In this document: positions 12,901 through 23,500 of the stretch, in pieces
Numbering within the stretch: the first letter of the stretch is position 1
Layout of the letters: each line of letters opens with the position of its first letter
DNA from: Symbiodinium sp. CCMP2592
Lineage: Eukaryota > Sar > Dinophyceae > Suessiales > Symbiodiniaceae
Direction of reading: 5' to 3'
Assembly: GCA_905221615.1 (NCBI GenBank)
Contig: CAJNDT010003157.1
Coordinates: 696,374-760,373, forward strand
DNA: 64,000 bases
Notes under the pieces: generated by a model
Databases searched by the model: none
Told to the model about the DNA's origin: nothing
The model's input: the letters and a program-made list of their open reading frames with translations, nothing else
Translations under genes and position numbers: made by a program

Positions 12901-14444
12901 GCTTCCTCCCATGTCGGTTGCGATGGTTCCTCTTCCGGTTGCGAAGTCGGTGGTTGTGGAGGAGGTGCCGCAGAAGATGATGACGCCGATGCCGTTGCCT
13001 CGTCCGTCCTTGCCCTCTTTGGTCCGTGGCTAGGGGTGGCTCGAGGCTCGGTAGCGGATCCTTGTGATTGTCCCGGCGTTCTTCCATGCTCAGGGTGCAC
13101 GATTCCTTCCGGTTCGAGGTTGCTTGCCGTAGGCATCGCCACCCTCCCCGTTGAGTACACCCAGCTAGGATGCCGTTGAAGATTGGGCGGAAATAGGCCA
13201 TCATCTTGCATAAGCGGTCTTGGTGCCCCCATCTGTTGGAATTCTGCTTCCCATATGCTCAACGTGGCGCGTTTGGTAGAGCAGTCGACCACATACCCAG
13301 ATTCAACTCCGCATTGATTCCAGGTGTAGCTACGGAACGCATCCGGCAATTGGAAGCCGTTCCTGTCTTGATCTGCACATACAGCATCCACGTGGTGCTT
13401 GAGGAAAGAGTACGTGGTGTAGTCGGAATCAGGGAGCACATCATTGGACCATCTGTAATGCGGGTGTCCAGTGTCTGGATCAACCCATGATACGTAGGAA
13501 TGAAGCACGTGGAGACAGACACTGAACGCCTGGAGCGAGTTCATCGCAAAGGCGAGCGGGTGTCCCATGCCTTGAGGCATTGTGCGCATCATCAGGGCCA
13601 GCTGGTGAACGTTGAGTGGCGTAGCGCCATCGTTGTTCGCAGCACATTCCTGGTTGTAGGTCCGTAGTCCATATCCAGTGTGTTTCGCGAACATGTACAT
13701 CAGCTTGCACACCCTACATAACGTAGGCTCCGCCAACAGGTCTGATTGGTCAGGTGCTCTACCCGACATTGGCAACTTGTGGTAGTAGTCCTGATTCACC
13801 GTATACCATTGTTGAATTCTCGTGTCTGTCACAGTCTGGTAGGGCGTCTCCACGGAGTTGATGAGAACGGCGAGGTTGTAGTAGCCGTCCGCACTGACGA
13901 TGTTCCTTGTTGCAGTGTTCAAGTCGAACCGAACTTGCTTTCGTTCTTGTTCCAGTTCAACCACAGCCAATTTTGCATCATCGCGGATCACTTCCTCATC
14001 CACCATGAACCTGGTGATGGCATTGAACTTCCCCTCGTAGTCAGCAACAATGTGTTTGAGACCTCCACCAAACTTAGTGACCATGGCGAGTATCTCCCCA
14101 TAGGGTTTGTCCATGTACTCCTCAGGAGCAGCAAGCAAGCAAGCTTTGAGGATTTCTCGGACTCGAATGGAAAGATCTCCTCCTGACGACAGATTTGCAC
14201 ACGTGAACAGCAAGACCAACGGAGGTGCTTTGAAAGCTGCCCATGTGCGAATGAGATCATTGTCGACCACTTTGTCTTTCGTAATCTTCGGCGGGAGCGA
14301 GACGCTCTGCGACGAATCCCCAGAATACATCTCCAGGAACTTGTGGAACTTCAGAAACGTTCGCATCATCCCACCAGACGGGAAAACTTCTTCGTGGTCC
14401 ACTCCATCGAAGGCCAGCTCGTAGGCATTGTAGCTTTCAGCCAT
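6942..14444 (-). CDS. Element 1 ORF2: 2500-aa protein with Tpt1/KptA-like RNA 2'-phosphotransferase domain
   Basis: The start is ATG at 14444, 112 bases after the ORF1 stop and in a different frame. Residues 1-450 and 540-1000 are unassigned globular sequence, with a Ser/Pro-rich linker around 455-515. A Cys4 zinc-ribbon-like motif lies at 1029-1060 (CSGC...CIGC). Residues about 1595-1905 match the Tpt1/KptA family in order: LRH (1601-1603), a GGWVMIEDL stretch (1631-1639), RATSGHS (1753-1759) in place of the family's RAxQGHS, FHAT (1792-1795) in place of YHGT, and GR (1856-1857). The four catalytic residues of the family (Arg, His, Arg, Arg) would be R1602, H1603, R1753 and R1857. Known Tpt1 enzymes move a 2'-phosphate from RNA to NAD+. 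A second Cys4 ribbon (CPAC...CTSC, 2019-2036), an acidic segment and a basic Gly/Lys-rich tail follow. The domain call is by motif only; the rest is unrecognised. Confidence 0.85.
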   Translation of the reverse strand: MAESYNAYELAFDGVDHEEVFPSGGMMRTFLKFHKFLEMYSGDSSQSVSLPPKITKDKVVDNDLIRTWAAFKAPPLVLLFTCANLSSGGDLSIRVREILKACLLAAPEEYMDKPYGEILAMVTKFGGGLKHIVADYEGKFNAITRFMVDEEVIRDDAKLAVVELEQERKQVRFDLNTATRNIVSADGYYNLAVLINSVETPYQTVTDTRIQQWYTVNQDYYHKLPMSGRAPDQSDLLAEPTLCRVCKLMYMFAKHTGYGLRTYNQECAANNDGATPLNVHQLALMMRTMPQGMGHPLAFAMNSLQAFSVCLHVLHSYVSWVDPDTGHPHYRWSNDVLPDSDYTTYSFLKHHVDAVCADQDRNGFQLPDAFRSYTWNQCGVESGYVVDCSTKRATLSIWEAEFQQMGAPRPLMQDDGLFPPNLQRHPSWVYSTGRVAMPTASNLEPEGIVHPEHGRTPGQSQGSATEPRATPSHGPKRARTDEATASASSSSAAPPPQPPTSQPEEEPSQPTWEEAPIPAGAQESWYHYVNIDEKGCRSSLLATTRDQDEYPPTIDETPKFVANHDVGTTPIQHYVRRLVTYLARIRSVSQSDDKGLNLKVYVKLSTKMWLRMYSRLYHALALVSCVHLPSPPMLTSAVMIEADSDLVDNDEIPAEARINTMNTLNGFRNSLGMGGKPDAATMRSQCTILVQDFDMVARTRGSSHTVRENLVMHGWSEIYIVSPSITAGANYNFQVTKGSLESVNETLDGLTEEQLATVTLHYHLSLQAILIENISFPMSEVGDGAAIRADLQRQLKATYVDPIIAAGKRTTRPPIVNINHDLRFVGAASNYLRQKASMFNGFHALGMYIELELRARACVVIHGSSFWSRMYSQAKHASSGVHTLSVEKVPPPDNRVRFKLGLAIYEKQLFCEKMVSTCFVEASKVRSWDETVRTDSVAHPSLVEIWEDKSEVKTSTKISQTWFTGEQQQQIRSGAQGDTVAESSTVTWQDFDIAMTVPEAYYDNRHYWFRIDTYATPNTGYVKGRTFYCSGCEAMKLAECYAQAFFKPTGNGYPGHCIGCAHTSALKMQHQISSFNDLITSQKYTLACAKHLYDLRLQFVDPRVDIKEFLKVCAEMVYEDIGKTVSHYGGLRITASQAIEYAAWGKAKQLAWDRGYDSEGKTCYICYYDAGNCAYAGFMRMLLTPEERQECYRGSVLPKEELLGDTVELALGLLTIAMRHPSHFMNWGGLEGANACARGIERSFFRYASAEAIELITVDSPRKRTPPKKNEAVAEIVNNMSADLVIDFTVIVDGDIYPVEIARTDETQAADNVTDDPGFSVAPPIPAQDVDVDAQPEEEQGAEGPDPRHAIREGFVTQLQDYVGVLAQGEMSVGSDRITFCVACGSDLHTLSNCTENAATRDLVLRGVQIIKESLLRYPRRVSTQEAEPMDIDTTDHVSVASSDRRPKAKARPRRGGEAVRGDVVLIRYENKHNLCTDVENRRGLNDACGVPLQESGPENSQRVVDIIEQLSDHRDRRLPQRGDRPSFVYDENTHSYTNPGYESIGGGRPIRCGILDLIPTKGASFINNRWDIVNEVVLRNITRQRRLNADWALSCIQSDLRHRIARRPGSEWLDNRCQVAFNSVIKCDEGGWVMIEDLVRHEPLWTHESRRITEGVSRTDDQQKKRVYNERLQLLFQGNMIAATKRNKAKIRLQFLGVRVKDPGTEVLGSAGSNMLVSVRDQITEIQNNDHCRHGQRYLNLCNGWVKPWAVRATSGHSAHSDPQNNLLQLDKNRFAISPSMTLLQRLGGAFHATACRNLDSIVTQGIMPGSEDPDGDFDHRRQFRGNQGGRLHSYWGVFAPFDHRNATTKMRVHGRDAKHMPLAVLHVPSQDLAREDGRITDSGIMIVGRTIPFHFVKEVWFCVPDPRDTHSFALVEKIYDERLEKELVLDYNASPLLPEFERYRTPSKIMELLCEMPPGPHDTSKEQIIRDLTTVLESHRENTVRHHYMDKGIKFVIKNWRPEDLRRDEDGRRMRVCPACYNIVPACFSRCTSCWSQFISSGYYQGSPQRETPTEIPSDFIAQTMEAAAAAVPEAPEEEQEAMEVETVAEPEEIPEPSVIAEDDPEQEPDEEMDVEPGEDFDDAVPEAIAQERRPVFITGQSLNIDPELQLARTAMQPSYYSGKRNAHCIDANMTALSYMAYVVCRSIYKAWSGFAKWATMPLFQMRESFALGQRYDVLGKWGSLAAVDRETSVSRDVTEEEIIRFAKEPENLKQYDPNGTYTLKRFRTNQMLSLLVRGANMMGIGRDNFNPTTYLKSDRDEDVKAMHFCCLNVLCEVIPMVTGHQQFSVLRPTPTGPVDFLYIDPVGILLTHSDQSVQTIALLVDHSVQMPAHFMDRLNRSKTERQQNPTTKRTEALHHISAADYLPPGGTSILDTPVTTEERESASSSKGPSKGRGRTGGEQHGGWNTNSYHDYIAAKGRNKGKDKGKPRNQYPEENLRPWDRDPTSTRRWWRDNA
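8730..9662 (-). other. Tpt1/KptA-like domain within ORF2
   Basis: The order LRH, GGWV, RATSGHS, HAT, GR and the final hydrophobic strand before VWF follow the two-lobed layout of RNA 2'-phosphotransferases: an N-terminal winged-helix lobe holding Arg-His, and a C-terminal ART-fold lobe that binds NAD+. About 310 residues is longer than the usual 200-230, because inserts separate the motifs around residues 1660-1745. Confidence 0.7.
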
Positions 14445-14592
14445 GGCTCGGGTTTCGGTCCTTCCTCCGTAGGAGGGAAGTCCCTACACCCTACTCGACT
14501 TCACGGTTCCGGGTTCTCCGTAAGAGGCACCCTTCCCCGATCCGTCTGGTCAGACCTTAGTTGTTCCTTAGTTGGGGCTGTCTAATAGCCCC
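14445..14592 (-). promoter_or_regulatory. Intercistronic segment of element 1 with stem-loops
   Basis: This is the 112-base gap between ORF1 and ORF2 plus the last ORF1 codons. Dyads visible on the plus strand are ggggct-gtctaat-agcccc (14574-14592), gtctggtcagac (14544-14555) and ctccgtaggag (14465-14475). They could aid ORF2 translation or mark a trans-splice acceptor, but the sequence alone does not say which. Confidence 0.4.
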
Positions 14593-17500
14593 TTCATCAG
14601 CGTCTACACACTGATGTTGCTGCCATGCAATGTCCTCAGATTCATGTGCAACATGACTGACACTGACATGAGCTCGAACAAGGCTGCGAACATTCCTCGC
14701 AATTGACCGCCATGAGACATCAATGCGCTGCGACAAACTGTTCTTCGAATCATGGTCCAAGCAATCATTCAGTCTCATCACCAAACGGTCCGCTTCAGGC
14801 ATGTTAGAGAACATGATCCTGCGTCCACCACCATCGCCATCAGCACCAACATGATCATCAACCTTAACCTTCGTCACCTTGCCACTTGAAACAAGAGCAT
14901 GCAACTCTGGCCAAGACCAACATGAACATGAAGAAGGCATGTCAAGCGAAAAATAGACGTCGGAAAATTCCGCACACTTCTTCAGCAGGCGTTTGAGAGA
15001 TTTCAAGACACTTCTGAAAACCTTGTACTTCCCACCAGAACGTTTTTCACCCCCCACGCAAGCCCCTTCACTACTTCCAGGACCAGCACCTGATCGCAAA
15101 AGCGATGCCACGAATAGCACAGGTGTGCGCAGGTCGTTCCGGCACGCATCCTTCATCATACCGATAAGGCTGTCCTCATCGGCTTTGGAGCTGATCAGCT
15201 CCTTGCAAGTTATGCGAGAGCAACCCTTAGTGGACTTAGGTACGGCGTAGCCGTTACCCAAGCCACAGAGGTCAACAATCATGCGGTCTGGCTTCCGTCC
15301 ACCAGCCTTCGACGGCATGGCTACCAATCTCCCATCGCCAGTTGCCTGAAATTTCAAGGCTTTAAGCAATCTTCTGGAGATTTGGCTAGTCAACTCGCAT
15401 TTATCAGATCGATCCTTAGCGTCCGAATCAGTCATGTGCAAATGTTTGGACGAGCACACATCAGACGACTTAGGATGCAACGCGACGTTTGCGGCAATGT
15501 ACTCCCATTCATCCTTGCAGTAGCCGAGCTCAACGGCGGTTCCAGGAGATACAGGATCCCGAAAGGTATAACGCTGCCCGTGAGTGCATCCTTGGATCTT
15601 GATGCTCTTCCACATGGCATCTTCCTGAAGTCCCTTGTACTGCTTGGTTTCCTGGACTGGTACTCGAGGAGGCACTTCGATGATGATTTGGAACCCCCAT
15701 GATGCCGCTCTGCGCGCAATTCTTTGGACGACCTCCCCCCATGGGTAGTCTGTCCGCAATTTGGCCTTTTCAGGGTTGTCAGCGATTTTCCGACTCAGCC
15801 ACGAATTCTTGCCCAACACCCCTGCACCAATGAAGATTACGGAGTTAGGGTTGTCTTTCTTTGCTTCCACCACATCAAAGATGTAGGCGCACATGGCGTC
15901 GTCAACTTCTCGCCCCATACTCAGAACATTTACTTGCAGCCCAGGGTCGTAGTGAGAATCGGGAGCATGCTGGGCGATGCAATCCTTGCCTGGAGCATAC
16001 TCATTCCACCAGTTCTCCTCATCGACTCCTATCAATGTCCATACCGTCACTGCCTTTGGAGCATCTTTGATAGTGATACGGTACTTCCACCGGCTGTAAG
16101 GATTCTTGTAAGCATGGACCAACCTTCCATCGTGGTCGAGGAATTGGATCACCAGACCCTCCTTGGGCTTGTTTTCGGCGAAATTGACCACGTGAGGCAC
16201 AATTGCTCCATCATATCCTTGATATTCCCTTTTCTGTTCCGCCGCATCATGCCATACATCTTCGTACACCGACGACCATTGGTCATAACCAAATTGAGAG
16301 GCTTGACTTTTGGATTGGCCGTTGAAACAAAATCCCTGGTGCAATGTAAAGCCCTGGTACCCCCCATGGATGGCACGCGCCAGTGTGACAACCACCGCTC
16401 GCCATTTGGCGGGCAGGGCGCGCACATAAGACTGGCCTAGAGGCGGTTCAGGAATAGGCAAAAACGGCGGCGCAAGGACGTCCGCAATGGCAGCGGGGCG
16501 CAAATGCCCCCGCACGGGATGGTACTGAAACACAGCACGTTCCACGTAGCGGTCGAACTTGCCCGGTGTGTCAAGGATAGCAGCACGATCCTCCATCTGG
16601 TGCCACTGCCCTTCACGAAGAATCCAAGTCGACCGAAGGTAACGACCAGGCGGCAACGCAGAAGGCGGCCCCCGCAACATGCGCGGGAACTTGACAACCA
16701 GGATGGGGTCCACACTGTCATGTTCTTGCAAGCCTTCCTTACTCGACAATCCAGCGCGATACAACACCTGAGGGAGGATCGGCGTCTGCGTGTAAGGAAA
16801 ACAAGGCACCTCGCTCTTGAACGAGTAGTGCTGCTGACCCTTCTCATCCGTACTTTGGGTATGAGTAGGCCGCATCAGATCCATAATCTCTTGGGAGCCG
16901 ATGAGATCCGGCGGAAAGATGTTGATGAGCTGACACGCATGTGTCCAGGACACGGAATCCTTGAACGACTTGGTGTGTATGTCCGCGGACATCTTGGCAG
17001 TGACCTCATAGGCAAGAGAAACGTAACCTTCCTGAAAGATAGAATGCATCCATCCAATGCAGATACCGTGGGTACGTTCCAAGTGACGCATAGTCGGATT
17101 CTTGCCCGTGCGAATCACCCCGATCATGGTCTGGTTGTCGTCGTAGAAGACGAAGTTGGGGTCTTGCCCCCCAAGCTGCTGCCACAACGTGATAGCAGGC
17201 AATCCAAGACGTGACATGGCAAAGTCGGCCGCGACAATCTCGGCCTCAGGTGTGGAATGACTCAAGCATCCCTGCCTTTTGCTAAGTCCCGCCAAGGGAA
17301 ATCTTGTGTGAGAACCTTGAATGTGCAAGTGAGCACCGGAGGTAGATTTCAAACTTTCTCCACAACCTGCATAGTCCGCATCTGCAAACAGCCCGATGGA
17401 CGAGTCCTCCAAGGAGTTCCCGACCCATCCAATCATCATGTGATGTTTGGACTGGTGCACATAGGCCATGAGATGATGAAGAAGAGCATCCTCCTTCTTG

Positions 17501-20500
17501 GTCCATTTCGTGATCTTGCGTGCGAGATTGTTGATACTGCGCAGAAGATCAAAGCGGCAAATGCGCGCGGCATAAAGCAATTTCATGAGAATGCTGGCTG
17601 CCTGCGGAGCAAGTGCGCCGCGATTGGCCTCGTTGATTTCCTCTTCCTCGGGCGCCTTGGGAATAGGTGGAGGCGGAACGAGCCGACCATCCTTATCAAC
17701 AGGCATGGTGTGTCCACACCACGTGCATCGATGGCTTTTACCTGACTGTGCCGGAGCGCGAGCTGGGTGATTCTTAGTCTCCTCAGCCGGACTCGGCGAT
17801 GGTACCGTCTTGAATTTTGTCGGATCGAACCCAGTCACGTCGCAGTACTTCTTGACTGTCATGTCCAGGTACGTCTCCATGTCGTAGGTAACGGTCTGCA
17901 CCTTCGTTTTGTCATGCAACGTTGCCTCGCCCTTGGAGATGCGACAACCCAGATACAAGCCCAGCGGCGTTTCTTCTTCCAATCGAAGTTCTTGGCGCAG
18001 CATGTCCCAACCCTTGGGTAGATTCTCTTTGGGTCCTGCCATCTTGAGATCATCCACGTAGATGACAAGTAAGAGCTTCATTTGCGGGTGAAAATACAAT
18101 GATGGCCATTCATCGCCAATCGGCTTGAACCCTACTTTCTGTACCGCGGTGTGGCAATGTTGTTCCCACATGGTTCCTGCGTCAGGATGTCCATATAGAG
18201 CTTTGATCAGGCGGCATACCGGCCTACGGAATTTGTGCCGTTTCGCAGATGGATGCCAGGCTTCATCAGGCAGTTCAACCCAACATGGAGTGCCCGATAA
18301 TCTAGCCTGAATGTATGCTTGGATAGCATCCGCCATCTGGACATCGTTGCCAGGAAGACATCCGTAATAATCTGCCCATCGTGAGGCGTCAAACGTAGCC
18401 GGGGAATTCCCCAAATCCTGAAACAATGCGGCTTCCATATTCTGGTCTTTGACCTGATCACCGAGTAGTACACCTCGCCCCTTGAACTTCCTGGCAGGAT
18501 CGTCCTCTTTGAGCTGATAGTTCTTCTCGTATATCAGTCCATGTACTCGCGCCATGTGTACTTTCTCACCTTTCTTCTTTGCCTCAGCGACGACGTCGTC
18601 ATATTCACGCGTAGTTGAGAAGTCAAACACTTCTTGGTCCCACAATCCCTTCCATTCTTTCATGAAAGCTTCCATGGCCTTGGGATTGTTGATCATCTCT
18701 TTGCGTGTGACGGGTCGAGTGACCATGGCATTGAAGCACGATCCTCCTGCATGATTCTTTTCCCGATGTACGTTTCTGTGAGAAGTCGTACACGGCATAG
18801 AAGGAATCCAGTTATCATCCATGACCATATGCGCCGGAACGGCCGGCACGACATCTGCCAAGAATTGTTCCTGTGTATATTGATCCACATAGGACTGTGC
18901 CCATGACCAACCATCGTCGTCATCAACGGACACGTTGAGTTGCAGATCAATTTCTTCACACGGGACAATCTTGGGAAAGATCATGTTGTCCAAAGTCTTG
19001 GTAACTATCTTCTTTCCTATCACAGCCTTCTTCCGGTCTTTCTTGGCAACTCGAGCTTTATCTCGCTTTTCTTTCTTATATGCTGCCTTCTTCTCCGCTT
19101 CGCTCATCTTCTTCCATGCTTCCGGAGAGTAAGAATGGATAGGTCGCCGTGTAGGAAGAGTTCGTCGACCATCACTTCGGATCTTGTACGGAACTCCCCT
19201 TTTGTCGATCTTGCAAGCTTCACCGTCATCGGTAAGATATACAATGCCGTCTCCTTTCTTCCCCGTACTCCAATGTTCAATCTCCTCGGGAGCCAACTTC
19301 TTTTCTTTCAAGATCTTGATAATCTCTCCAGGTTCTTCGATGTCTCCTTCGGGGATGAGTCTACCGGTTGGACCGACTTCGCGGGGCGATCGTCGATCTT
19401 TCCCAGTGACCTTTGGTTCAGAAGGAGGCGGTGCTGCACGTAGACCCAGCTCTTCGTCTAGTTCTTCGAGTCTTTTGTCTCCTATGGCATCAATAGCTTC
19501 ATGTTCTGCTGACTTGAAGACTTCGCCGAGCGGCTCCGTCTCAATGTCAGATGGATCTATGTCCTGTAAGTCAGGATCTTCTCCGGGATCCGGTGGAGGA
19601 AGAAGTCCATTTGGATCATCGTCATCCCCGTCGCCACCATTTCCTCCAGGCGGACCGTCATCACCGTCATCGACGTCTTTTATCTCCTTGCCAGCGAGGT
19701 CAACGTTGTCCCTGAGTCCCTCAATGGTTGAATTCATCCTTTCGTACTCGGCTTTCAGGGGAAACGTTATCTCCTCTGGGAAGTAGATAACTTCTGTCTC
19801 GTACGGTCTCATCAACTTCCTGGGAACAGATGCGTCCATCGACAAGTTCGCATTGGCAAATTCCTTCATATCCCAAACGCGATACTTCTTGGACCACCCT
19901 TGACCAGCAGTGATGATGTATCCGGCAAAAATGCCTGGAATCCCCTTTGGATCGAATTTGTTGCCATATGTCTTCGGCCTTGTGTCCGTCGGCTTGAAGA
20001 AGACTTTGGCCCCAAAGGGTATGGCTTTTCCCTCGAAGTCCTTTCCAGTCATTCGCTTCCATGCTGAATCACCATCGCCCTCCACGTCTTCAACGTTGAG
20101 GTTCTGCATCACGCAATTAAGCGCAAAGGACCAGTATTGAGCGGGCAATCCGGCGTGTAGCATGGATGCTGCAACTGTGTTGATCACTTCTTGATTCGAT
20201 CGTTCAGCTAGTGAATTGTTACTGGGTTTCCCAGGAAGGGAATGATCTATCACGATCTTCAACTGCGCCATAGCTGAATCGAACTCTGGTGCTTCATCAC
20301 TATACGCCATATGAATCTTGCGTCTTCCCATAAGGCGTCTGATGGCCATGACGACTTCGTCAGTGCTCCTTGAAGCCGTGGGAATCGCTGCAATCATTTT
20401 GGTGGCGATGTCCCTGATGACTAGAACTTCACGTGCTCCGTCATCGAGTCCAATGCCTGCTTCGGCGGCCTTGCGCATGTCAAGGAAGTCGAACGTCACA

Positions 20501-23500
20501 AGATCTCCCCAGTGTTTGATCACACGTTGAAATGCACCTCGTTGTGTTCGCAAGTGCTTCATCTTCGCGCGTATGCACGATTCGCAATATGGATTGCGGT
20601 AGCGATGAGTACACAGATGTGCCAATGTCTTAGCTTCGGCTTTCAGTGTTCCGACTCTGGCCTTGCGGCTCGGCGCACCGTCGCCTTCCACATCAATGAT
20701 CACCTCATCGTCACCATCCAATGGAATTTCACCCACTCCTTTTCCTTCGTCGTCGTCCGGAGGGCGTCCGGCCTCGGACTCTGGTACTTCTTCTATAGGA
20801 GGTTCTTGGGGTTCAGGATCAGGAGGTCGTTCATGATCATCACCTTCTTCTTCTGCTTCAATCTCGCTCGGTGCAGCTTCAGCGGCAGCTGCGACGCTGA
20901 CGTCAACATTGCCCGCTGTCAACGCACCCTTGAAGATTTCGGTGATCGCTTTGGCCTCCGGATCATCATGAACCAATGACTTGGAACTCCCGGCACGGAC
21001 GTACGGGATGTCACCGTTCACGAACAGAGATATTCTCTTGCCCTGCGGGTTGATCATGAATGGTTCCCTTCCGGGAGGCCACACAAACCCGTAGTTGAAG
21101 TTCATACATCTCTTGCCTATGGAAAGCACCGACGGCGTGTCGTCCAACACATAAGCGTTGATCGGTTCCTCGAACGACTCAGTCTGGAAATTCGACACGA
21201 GATCGGTATCGGTGATTCCATTGGCTGTCTGAAATGATATGGGCTCTGGAGTCACGAGTGTCTCGAGACTGTGCTTCTCGATCTTCTTCTGAGATATGAG
21301 GTCATGACCACATCCAGTGTCCATGAGAAACTTGATCTTCTTCTTAAGGATGACTGGTTGAACCATGCATTTGAATAAGCCTTGATTGATGATCCGTTTG
21401 CTGTGTGCAGCATCGAGTTCGCGCTCAACGATGGAATCCTCACCGTCGTAGAACGAAACTTCTTCCACTCGAGACGTTCCTGGGATTCGTACGAATGAAA
21501 CTCGATCTCCGCATTGATCATCATCGTCGTCAACCATGTCTCTCATGATCTGTGCCCTCAATCTCGCTTTGTGCTTGGCGAACTCCAAGCTCACGGCGCG
21601 ATCCTCATCATTGATAAACGCTTCCATGTCGACGTACTTCACCTTCCGCTCTTTGTCTTTCTTCGATCGTCTAGGACACGAAGAAATGAACTTCACGTCA
21701 TTGGCAAATGTCACATTGCGCTTTATCACTTTTCGGGTCGACGTAGTCGTTCCCGAGGATTCGTCATCTGTTGAACAATCCGAATCAGCGTCGCTGTCAA
21801 CGGATGGACAATCTGACTCCTCCTCATCTTGTTTTGAAGATCGCTTCCATATAGCCGGAGCTGATGGATTCCACCTTCGACACAATCTGATGGCGGGTGC
21901 AGCAGGGAGTGCCTTGGCCTTGGCATTCGGCTTCGCTGGAGCTGCCTTCGCTTCGGATTTGGCTTTAGCTTTTGCCTTTGGTTCCGGAGCTGGGGTAGCT
22001 GCTGCCTCATGCTTGAAAGGACAATTCTCTCTTGAGCACGAGCCTGTGTTCTTGAACGAGTAGCATATCCTGTTTCCTCCTCCTCCAGATGGACTTGGAG
22101 TTCTCGTCCTCGGCGTGAAGGGTCGTTCTGGAGTCTTCTTCGAGTGACTGAATGGACACTTATCGCCATTTCGACACCCTGCATCTGTGAAATGGAACTT
22201 GCAGCGGATTTGCTTCTTGCTTTTGTCACCTCTGTTGTCCGCTGACTCACTCCTCGTCTTCTTCTTGGGCTTCGGCTTGGTCTTCGCATGACTCTTCGCT
22301 TTGCTTTGAGGTAGTACAGGTGTTGCTTTGTCCGGCTTGGTCGGCGAAGCCTTGACCTTTGCGGATGGAGCTGCGTTAGGCGTAGGTTTCTCAGGTACCT
22401 TGGCCGGTGCAGCAAGCAAATCCTTGCCCTCAAGCATTTGACGCAAGCCAATTTGAGTCTGAGTGAGATTTGACTGTTCTCGTTTCCGCATGATGGTACG
22501 ATCAATGATCTTCATCAGGTTGTCGTACGATCGATCTTCATGATTGTAGGGCAAGTGTTCGTAATGCATGCCCAAGTCCATTTTCATTGCGGGCGAGTCC
22601 TTGATCTTGCTGTACAAGCAATCACGGAGAGCTGTTTTGGATGGAATGTCCTCTGGTCTCATCCGTCCCAGAACTTCCAACCACGTCTGCTTGAACGTAT
22701 GGAGCTTGTTGTCGCCTTGGTACTGGAGCTTCACCAAATACTCAAGAGTGATGATCATGTCAAGACGATCATGCGTTCGAAAACTTTCGTACATCATCGC
22801 GATGACTTGTCGCCCTTTGATGATCTTCACGTCAGGCCTGCTGATGTAATCGTTGGCCTTCCGGTTCACCTCGAGGTACAGGTCAGCTGATTTGTCACCA
22901 CCGGCACGTAGCATTGCGACCATGGCGATCCCCAATTTGACGTCTATGCTCTTGAACTTCTTGTGTCCTGAATCATTCAATGCTTCGACATCAGGGAATG
23001 GGTTGAACGCTGGTGCCAGCCATAACATCCAGTCCTCATGATGTGGGTCGGCTGATGCCCCTAAGACATTGGCCGTGCACACGGATCGCCAGTTGTTGAG
23101 ATGAGTGAGAGTAGGCCATGGAGGAACGGTCACTTTGTCGGCTTCCCTCCTGGAAATTCTCACCTCTGTGACTTCAGGATCCGCGTCTCCATCAGGATCA
23201 CGCGCATGCGAGCCAGGATCCGATTCGGGTTTGCCCCCTCCGCCTTTCTTCTTGTCATCATCATCATCAGGCGGATCTGGAGGATCATACCCCGTGCCGG
23301 TACCTTCATCATGCTCTTCCTCTCCGTTCTCGTCGCCAGCTTCATCACCGTCATCGTCTCCATTGTTTTCCTGAATCGTTTCAGCGAATAATCTCCACTC
23401 ATCACGATCAGCTCTGAGACGTTGTTCGGCTTTCTGAGCCTTGAGTACTTCACTTCGCAGATCAGCAATCTTCTCCTCGTACTGTTCCGCGATCTCTTTC

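Noticed and set aside
21726..22505. An Arg-rich 259-codon frame in the Gag region of element 1
   Set aside because: Same strand but a different frame, inside the long Gag-Pol ORF; composition is typical of a shadow frame.
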